Assembly: GCF_011297335.1 (NCBI RefSeq)
Contig: NZ_JAAOTJ010000001.1
Span: 1,116,001-1,180,000, forward strand
Reading direction: 5' to 3'
From: Catellatospora methionotrophica
GTDB lineage: Bacteria; Actinomycetota; Actinomycetes; Mycobacteriales; Micromonosporaceae
Length of the DNA: 64,000 bases
Part shown: in pieces, positions 58,797 to 64,000 of the stretch
Numbering within the stretch: the stretch's first letter is position 1
Layout of the letters: every line of letters begins with the position of its first letter
Made by a program: the position numbers and the translations under genes
Notes under the pieces: model-generated
The model's input: the letters and a program-made list of their open reading frames with translations, nothing else
What the model was told of the DNA's origin: nothing
The model's database searches: none

Positions 58797-59324
58797 GTGG
58801 CACTGTCACTGGAGGACGTGCTGCTCATCATGCTGCACGCCCGCCCCACCACCGCCTTCGACCTGCACGCCCGCCACCAGCAGACCTTCGGCCACCAGGG
58901 CGCGGTGGGGCTCGGCCGGGTGCTGGCGGCGGTCAACCGGCTGCGGCGCACCGGCCACCTGGTCGAAGACCGCGCCGCTGCGGCGTCCACGCGGACGGCC
59001 AACCGGACCCTGCTCACGCTGACCGAAGCCGGACGCCGACGCCAGCGGACGCGCCTGGTCACCGTCGAGCCGGCCGCGACGCCCGACGAGATCGTCGCGC
59101 AGGGCCTGCTCGCCCTGGAGGCCGCCGAGCCGGCCGACTTCGACGAGTTCACCCATCGCGCCCTGGCCCTGCTGCGCCTGCGGCAGGGCGAACGCGCGGC
59201 CGTGCCGCCATCGGCCATCGAAGCCGCGCGGGTCTCGTTCGACCAGGAGGTGCTGCGGGCGCTGGTGGTATGGCTGCACCAGCTGCCCGCCCAGCGCACC
59301 GCCCTGCAGCGCCACCCGGCGTGA
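58797..59324 (+). CDS. PadR-like winged-helix regulator
   Basis: 175 residues with a GTG start after GGAGG. LSLEDVLLIMLHARPTTAFDLHARHQQTF and LGRVLAAVNRLRRTGHLVEDR give a winged helix of PadR style. A helical C-terminal part of about 80 residues, FTHRALALLRLRQGERAAV and onward, matches the PadR dimerisation arm. The upstream palindrome suggests autoregulation. No obvious target such as an ABC or MFS pump follows, only a membrane protein gene. Confidence 0.75.
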   Translation: MALSLEDVLLIMLHARPTTAFDLHARHQQTFGHQGAVGLGRVLAAVNRLRRTGHLVEDRAAAASTRTANRTLLTLTEAGRRRQRTRLVTVEPAATPDEIVAQGLLALEAAEPADFDEFTHRALALLRLRQGERAAVPPSAIEAARVSFDQEVLRALVVWLHQLPAQRTALQRHPA

Positions 59325-59378
59325 CCGGCGGGTCTCGGTCCACATTGGCCGCTTGCCCGGTGCGCCGACAATGACGGC

Positions 59379-60374
59379 GTGGACGAGCTGAAGCAGATCG
59401 GCGCCTGGGCGATCGTCATCGCCCTGCTGGGCATGGCCGTCGTGTTCGCCGCCCAGGACGCCCGCAGGGAAAGGGCGCAGCGCCGCTCGACCGTCGGCGG
59501 CAGGGAGATCCGGTACGGGCCGCCCGGCAGCTACCACCCTCGGTCGTCGCTGTGGTTCGGGCTGCTGTGGATGTGGATCGGCGGCAGCGCCGCACTCGCG
59601 AGCGTGGTGGTGCTGTCCACGATGCCGTCCGTGCCACCGGCCGCCGTGCTGATCGCCGCCGGTGTCAGCGCGCTCTCGCTGCTGGTCGGCGGGTGGCTGC
59701 TGATCGGCTACCTCCGCACCGACGTGGTCGAGGGCACGGTGCTGGAACGGCGGATCCTCATCACCGGCGAGGAGCGCACCCGCGGCTACTGGATCGCCGT
59801 CGACGACGGCAGCACGCCCGTCGGCGGCACCGCCGTCAGCGCCGCCGACTACACGCGGGTCACGCCCGGTGCCCTGGTGCGGCTACGGCTGACCGCCCGG
59901 GGGCGGCAGGTCAGATCGCTGGAGGTGCTGCGCCTGCCCGCGTCGGCCAACGCCGCGCAGGCCCACACCCCACCGGCCGACCTGCTGGTCACACCGGTGC
60001 AGGCGGCCAGAGCGCTGGGTTGCCCGGTCGAATGGGTGCCCGCCGCACCGGACGTGCCCGGCACCCGCGTCTACCTCTACGTCCCACCGGGCGCGCAGGT
60101 CGCCGACGGCACGGCGTGGGCTCCGTCGCTGCGCGTCGCCGAAGCGTCCGACGCCGACGCCACCAACGCGCTGGCCCGGCGGCTGACCGCCGACAGCCCG
60201 AAGAGGTGGCACCACGGCGACCCGAGCATCTGCCGGCGCGGCATGAGCTACCTGCTCACCTGGGGCGCGGGCGGGCTGCTGATCGAAGGCCGAGTCGACG
60301 TCAACGAGACCAGCGGGCTTAGCCGTCTGGTGTACGCCCTCAAAGCGCCGAAACCGCCGCGCCCACAGCCCTGA
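59379..60374 (+). CDS. Hypothetical membrane protein
   Basis: 331 residues with a GTG start and a hydrophobic N-terminus (about 5-24). Two further transmembrane segments (about 60-80 and 88-110) follow. A soluble C-terminal half has GTVLERRILITGEERTRGYWIAVDDG, which resembles a small beta-barrel module, and a region ending VNETSGLSRLVYALKAP. No catalytic motif is visible. It is probably an envelope protein of unknown role. The start is moderately certain because no strong ribosome site exists. Confidence 0.65.
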   Translation: MDELKQIGAWAIVIALLGMAVVFAAQDARRERAQRRSTVGGREIRYGPPGSYHPRSSLWFGLLWMWIGGSAALASVVVLSTMPSVPPAAVLIAAGVSALSLLVGGWLLIGYLRTDVVEGTVLERRILITGEERTRGYWIAVDDGSTPVGGTAVSAADYTRVTPGALVRLRLTARGRQVRSLEVLRLPASANAAQAHTPPADLLVTPVQAARALGCPVEWVPAAPDVPGTRVYLYVPPGAQVADGTAWAPSLRVAEASDADATNALARRLTADSPKRWHHGDPSICRRGMSYLLTWGAGGLLIEGRVDVNETSGLSRLVYALKAPKPPRPQP

Positions 60375-60445
60375 CGCCGCATAGCCGCCGACGTCACTGA
60401 AACCCGCTGGCCGAGCCCGCCCGGCCGATGCGATGATCGACATGT

Positions 60446-60575
60446 GGGCCGCTAGCTCAAATGGGAGAGCATTCGACTGGTCAGTGCGTCCGTTCTCCGC
60501 GTATGCGGCCATGGAGGCACTTCCTTCTCCTTTTTGGATCGAAGGGTTCGGGGTTCGAGTCCCCGGCGGCCCACC
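60446..60575 (+). tRNA. tRNA gene with ~55-nt insertion in the anticodon loop (isotype unresolved)
   Basis: The acceptor arms GGGCCGC (60446-60452) and GCGGCCC (60566-60572) pair perfectly. TA and a D arm GCTC-AAATGGGA-GAGC carry A14, GG and A21. The anticodon stem TTCGA (60472-60476) pairs with TCGAA (60539-60543). The T arm is CGGGG-TTCGAGT-CCCCG with a canonical loop, followed by A and CC. The space between the anticodon stem strands is 62 nt instead of 7. The insert folds into a long hairpin (60483-60521). The body resembles bacterial tRNA-Lys but the loop bases do not give a clear anticodon, so isotype and functionality are unknown. Confidence 0.72.
60507..60528 (+). repeat. 22-bp near-repeat, copy A (inside the tRNA insert)
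   Basis: GGCCATGGAGGCACTTCCTT plus CT matches the copy at 62803-62824 at 19 of 22 positions. Together the copies flank the gene at 60629-62788. Confidence 0.6.
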
Positions 60576-60628
60576 TTCCCCCGCGGCCGAGGGCCGCGAC
60601 CGCCGCAGCCGACCGGAACGGAGCACAG

Positions 60629-62788
60629 GTGCTCGAGAAGCTGATCATCCAGAAGACCCTGCGCGTGCCTGCCAGCACCGGCGCGGCCGGCGACGGCAGC
60701 GCGGTGGCCCGGCAGCTGGACGCGGCCCTGCTCGACGCCGGGTTCTCCGCGTCGCGCCCGCTGCTGGAGCACATCGGCGCCCTGGCCCCGGCACCGGCGA
60801 TGGACCTCGCCGCCACCGCCGTCGCCGCGGTACGCGAACTGGTCGGCGACCACGTGCGGCACAACGCCTACTTCATCGGCTTCCCCGACGGTGTCCCGGA
60901 CACCCTCACGTTCTGGACCGACCGGCTGCGCGAGGCCGTGCTCACCGGCGGCGGCACCGCCACCGACGAGCAGCTGCGCGACGCCCTCGCCACGGGCGGG
61001 GTCAACCTGCTCGACCTGCCCTCGTATGGGACCTACCAGCACACCTACGACGAGCTGCTGGCCGTGCACGACGCACTGGTCGCCACGGCCGGTGACCGGG
61101 TGACCCTGCTGGCGCTCGGCGACACCGCCGACGTGGAGGCCGAACGGCTCTACCTGGCCATGGCCGGCAGCACGACGCCGCACGGCGAGGCGGACCTGGC
61201 GATCCTCAGCGAGCTGGCGGTCGCCTGCGCGGACGGCGCGCAGCCCGCCGCGATCCCGGTCCGGGAGAACCGTGCCGTGCTCAACGGCATCCGGCTCGTC
61301 CTCGGGCGGCCGCTGATCGGTGTCGACACGACGACCGACGTGCTCCGCCTGGCCTGCCAGGTATCCGGCGGGGACACCTCGCTGGCCACCGCCACGCGGT
61401 TTCGCGCCTTCCGCCGCCCCGAGCGGCGGATGCTGCTGTCCGCCCTGGACCGGGTCGTCGGCGCGCATCCGGACAAGCTCGGTGACGTCGCGCGCCATGC
61501 CGAACGGTGGAAGCGGCTCGGCGAGCGGCTGCACCCGCACGAGTACGGTCAGTGGCCGCACGCCCAGTCCGTGTTCGCGGTCGCGCGCGGCGAGCAGCGG
61601 GTCGGCAACCTCGCCGGGCGCGCCGAGGCCGCGATCCGCGCCGGGAATGTCGGCTTGGCGGCGTCGGTGCTGTCGGCCGCGCCGGGCCTGCTGCTGCGGT
61701 CAGCTGACCGGCTGCTGCGCCTGGCCCCGGCCGCGGAGCGGGCCGCCGTGCTCGACGCGGTCACCGCGGCGCTGGGTACGGCGTCGGGCCGGGTGCTGCT
61801 GTCGCTGCGCGAGCACGTCGACAACCGGCTGACGCCCGCGTCGGCCCGGCTGTACGTGAACCGGTCGCGGCGCGCCTGGACCGGCCCCGACGAGCGTGCG
61901 CCGCTGCCCGCCGACCTGGTGGGCGAGCTGTCGGCCCGGCTCGACGCCGCGATCGGCGCCCGGCTGCCGGAACTGCCGGGTCCGCTGCTGGTGGACCCGG
62001 AGGTGCTCGACGTCGCGCTGCCGCTGTCGGGAAAGGCGTCCGAGAGCGGGTTCGCGGTGCTGCCGCGCGGCTCGCGGGCATCGGTGTCCGGCGAGCTGCT
62101 GCGCTTCTTCGCGTACTGGCGTCAGGCCCGCGTCCGCACCGACTACGACCTGTCGATGCTGCTGCTCGACGAGCAGTTCCACACCGCGGGCCAGGTGTCC
62201 TGGACGAACTACCACCACGACGGCGTCGTGCACTCCGGCGACGTCACCGAGGCCGCCGACGGCGCGACCGAGTTCATCGACGTGCCCCTGACGGTCGGCG
62301 GCCACTACGTGGTTCCGCAGGTCTACGTCTACGCGGGCGAGTCGTTCGACGAGGTGGCCGAGTCGATGTTCGGGTACCAGACCCGGGCGCTGGACCAGCG
62401 GGGCGCGCCCTTCGACGCGCGGACCGTACGGGCGCGTTCGGTGCTGCGCGGCCGGGGCCGGATCGCGCTGCCGATGGTGTTCAGCAGGAACGAGCACGGC
62501 TGGCAGGCGCTGTGGCTGCACCTGTACCTGCCGGGCACGCCGTCGTTCAACCGGGTGGAGGGCAACGCGTTCAGCACCGCCGAGCAGGTCCGGGCGCTGG
62601 TCGAGCGCCGCTACCTCACCGTGTCGTACCTGGTGGACCGGTGGCGGGAGCGGGCCGAGGTGACGATGTGGGACGGCCGGCTGCCCGACGGGCCCGTGAC
62701 GTACCTCGGCATCACGGCGCCCGACGGGCTGCCGGACGGATCCCAGGTGTATACACTGGACCGGCTCGGTGAGCTGATCCCCGAGTAA
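60629..62788 (+). CDS. MXAN_6230/SCO0854-family protein lacking the RING finger
   Basis: 719 residues from a GTG at 60629, which has ACGGAG 5 nt upstream. Conserved stretches of this family are visible: NAYFIGFPDGVPDTLTFW, LACQVSGGDTSL, WKRLGERLHPHEYGQWPHAQ and then, at the C-terminus (from about 550), LLRFFAYWRQARVRTDYDLSML, GQVSWTNYHHDGVVHSGD and GATEFIDVPL, a TerD-like part. The cysteine-rich RING that normally follows the N-terminal block is missing: no Cys cluster occurs in that region. The role is unknown. Family context points to stress or ter-type systems, which is inference. It lies 53 nt after the interrupted tRNA. Confidence 0.8.
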   Translation: MLEKLIIQKTLRVPASTGAAGDGSAVARQLDAALLDAGFSASRPLLEHIGALAPAPAMDLAATAVAAVRELVGDHVRHNAYFIGFPDGVPDTLTFWTDRLREAVLTGGGTATDEQLRDALATGGVNLLDLPSYGTYQHTYDELLAVHDALVATAGDRVTLLALGDTADVEAERLYLAMAGSTTPHGEADLAILSELAVACADGAQPAAIPVRENRAVLNGIRLVLGRPLIGVDTTTDVLRLACQVSGGDTSLATATRFRAFRRPERRMLLSALDRVVGAHPDKLGDVARHAERWKRLGERLHPHEYGQWPHAQSVFAVARGEQRVGNLAGRAEAAIRAGNVGLAASVLSAAPGLLLRSADRLLRLAPAAERAAVLDAVTAALGTASGRVLLSLREHVDNRLTPASARLYVNRSRRAWTGPDERAPLPADLVGELSARLDAAIGARLPELPGPLLVDPEVLDVALPLSGKASESGFAVLPRGSRASVSGELLRFFAYWRQARVRTDYDLSMLLLDEQFHTAGQVSWTNYHHDGVVHSGDVTEAADGATEFIDVPLTVGGHYVVPQVYVYAGESFDEVAESMFGYQTRALDQRGAPFDARTVRARSVLRGRGRIALPMVFSRNEHGWQALWLHLYLPGTPSFNRVEGNAFSTAEQVRALVERRYLTVSYLVDRWRERAEVTMWDGRLPDGPVTYLGITAPDGLPDGSQVYTLDRLGELIPE

Positions 62789-62802
62789 GCGGCGACAGCC
62801 GA

Positions 62803-62824
62803 GGCTATGCAGGCGCTTCCTTCT
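62803..62824 (+). repeat. 22-bp near-repeat, copy B
   Basis: GGCTATGCAGGCGCTTCCTT plus CT differs from copy A at three positions. It is followed by TTCCGTTCAAATCGGGAA, which resembles a tRNA T arm. It lies 14 bp after the stop of the 719-residue gene. Confidence 0.55.
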
Positions 62825-62843
62825 TTTCCGTTCAAATCGGGAA

Positions 62844-62859
62844 CTCCGCGCGAGCGGAG
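62844..62859. terminator. Short hairpin between convergent genes
   Basis: CTCCGC and GCGGAG pair around GCGA. It lies between the plus gene ending at 62788 and the minus gene ending at 62919 and is the only hairpin available to end either transcript. The stem is short, so confidence is moderate. Confidence 0.45.
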
Positions 62860-62918
62860 ATCTGGCATCCAGCGCCCGCGCTCTCCTCGGCTTCGCCCGC
62901 TCCGTCCCCGGCTGCCCG

Positions 62919-64000
62919 TCACCCGCAGTTGGGGAAGCGCGCGCCGACGAGGTTGCAGTTCGTGCCCGGCACCCGCGTGCCGAACTGGTTGAAGAACCGC
63001 AGGTTCCAGGTCGTGCCGGTGTCGCGCAGCACGCCGTAGCCGAACTCGCTCCTCGTGACGAGGTCGCCGATCGCGACGCCGTCGACCGGCTTGCCGACCA
63101 GGTCGCTGTCCTGCCACGTCTTCGGGTCCAGCTCGGTGCCCGACGCGCCCACCGTCACCACGGGCGGGCGGTGGAACTGGGTGCTCGTGTCGAAGGTGAG
63201 CATCTGGTACAGGTGGATGTGCCCGGCCAGCACCAGGTCGATCCGCCGGTCGAGGATGCCCAGGCTCGTCGCCGCCACGGCACTGGACAGGATCTCGTCG
63301 ATCCACACCGGATTGCCGGCCGGGGTCTGCCCGCGTACGGCCCAGATGGGCGTGTGGCTGAGCAGGAAGTTCTCCCCCGCCTGCACGAGGCTGCTGTTCA
63401 CCTCGTTGAACTGTGCCGTGTACCGCGCGGGACGCTGCGCCTGGGCACACGACGGCGGCACCGACTCGTCGGAGGCGCAGGAGGTGTCCATGAGCAGCAG
63501 GTCCAGGGTGCCCGCCGCGACGCGTACCGGCGGGCTGAAGTCCTGCGGGTTCGGCCCGCCGCACGCGGTGGTGCTCGGCGTGGTCGCCAGGTAGCGGAAC
63601 CACACCTCGCCGGAACGGCCGCAGGTCTCGTGGTTGCCGCGGACGAACACGAACGGCGCCTGCGCCAGCAGGCGTGCCGCGGGCTGGAAGAAGTCGGCGA
63701 CCAGGCAGCCCCACGTGTGCATGCTCGGGCTCGTGCCCGGTCCGCCGCACAGCGGCGACGGCGTCGGGCCGGGGCGGGACCGGTAGATGTAGTCGCCCAG
63801 GTGCACGACGAGGTTCGGCGGCACGGGGTTGGCCGCGGCGCTGTTCGCGACGCGCCGGAACGGCCAGTCCTGCGGCTGCGGGGTGCACGCCTGCGGGGTG
63901 CCCGCCGCCGGGATCCGGCAGCCGGTGTCGCCGATCAGCGCGATGTTCGCGGGCCGCCGCGTGGCCGAGCCGGGCTGGGTCCAGTTCGGCAGCGGCACCG
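62919..64000 (-). CDS. Calcineurin-like metallophosphoesterase (partial at 5' end)
   Basis: At least 359 residues, running off the window end, so the true N-terminus (probably a signal peptide) is not seen. The five metal-site blocks are in order: LIGDTGC, VVHLGDYIY, VRGNHETCG, LLSHTPIW and AGHIHLYQ. Several cysteines suggest an exported protein. Hydrolysis of a phosphomonoester or diester is expected, and the substrate is unknown. A GTG at 63998 exists but the frame is open to the edge. Confidence 0.9.
   Translation of the reverse strand, partial: VPLPNWTQPGSATRRPANIALIGDTGCRIPAAGTPQACTPQPQDWPFRRVANSAAANPVPPNLVVHLGDYIYRSRPGPTPSPLCGGPGTSPSMHTWGCLVADFFQPAARLLAQAPFVFVRGNHETCGRSGEVWFRYLATTPSTTACGGPNPQDFSPPVRVAAGTLDLLLMDTSCASDESVPPSCAQAQRPARYTAQFNEVNSSLVQAGENFLLSHTPIWAVRGQTPAGNPVWIDEILSSAVAATSLGILDRRIDLVLAGHIHLYQMLTFDTSTQFHRPPVVTVGASGTELDPKTWQDSDLVGKPVDGVAIGDLVTRSEFGYGVLRDTGTTWNLRFFNQFGTRVPGTNCNLVGARFPNCG

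Noticed and set aside
59883-60626. A minus-strand frame starting beside the tRNA with a TRTPNPS-like peptide
   Set aside because: Such peptides are the antisense translation of a tRNA T arm and are a common artefact. The region is explained by the tRNA and the gene at 59379-60374.
62800-62850. A second tRNA or tRNA remnant around GTTCAAATC
   Set aside because: Only a T-arm-like hairpin is visible. No matching acceptor, D or anticodon arms were found on either side.

Overview
The window is very GC-rich DNA from a filamentous actinomycete. GTG starts, leaderless-looking starts, dense four-base gene overlaps, AfsR/SARP-type regulation, an NRPS/PKS cluster edge and many Sec and Tat secreted proteins all fit. 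A Micromonosporaceae-type genome is the best guess, but no marker gene in the window proves the family.

Layout. 1-7.6 kb: edge of a hybrid NRPS-PKS cluster on the minus strand. A TPR/winged-helix/BTAD regulator is followed by a strong terminator, then an A-T protein, a C-A-T protein and the first 72 residues of a ketosynthase protein that leaves the window. 8.1-10.5 kb: small membrane proteins, two of them from a three-member paralogous family whose third member lies at 40.4 kb. 10.6-14.5 kb: a tight four-gene operon (NrtR-like Nudix regulator, J-domain/pseudokinase fusion, vWA protein, divergent PurA paralog). It is my main candidate for an undescribed system. 14.5-19.1 kb: small proteins, a secreted C39-like peptidase, an MHS transporter and a PAS-GAF sensor. 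19.2-25.1 kb: a complete CUT1 sugar ABC operon with a glycosidase and a divergent LacI repressor, with paired operators. 25.1-27.8 kb: MerR-HEAT regulator, HEAT protein, GGDEF protein.

28-33.3 kb: a cell-surface locus resembling Firmicute csc/WxL clusters: a large lectin-like multidomain protein with a C-terminal WxL-like domain, an LPxTG-type protein, a DUF916-like membrane protein and a small WxL-like protein. 33.4-36.7 kb: secreted S1 protease, a small exported protein and a GH16-CBM13 glucanase. 36.9-50.5 kb: mostly two- or three-gene units, namely a TetR-controlled FAD monooxygenase, DUF899, MOSC, MerR with an NTF2-like/SDR pair, an E1-like protein with a GNAT, a multicopper oxidase, an MFS exporter and an SDR. 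50.6-53.7 kb: a P-loop kinase and a sugar O-acetyltransferase gene split by an IS200/IS605 element whose ends can be placed to the base. 53.7-57.3 kb: the efeUOB iron uptake operon behind an iron-box-like dyad. 57.3-60.4 kb: M56 peptidase and BlaI pair, a PadR-like regulator and a membrane protein. 60.4-64 kb: a tRNA gene with about 55 nt inserted in its anticodon loop, a RING-less MXAN_6230/SCO0854-family protein flanked by 22-bp near-repeats, and a metallophosphoesterase that runs off the end.

Starts were chosen from ribosome-binding sites, overlaps and known family N-termini. Functions rest on motifs read by eye. No database search was possible.
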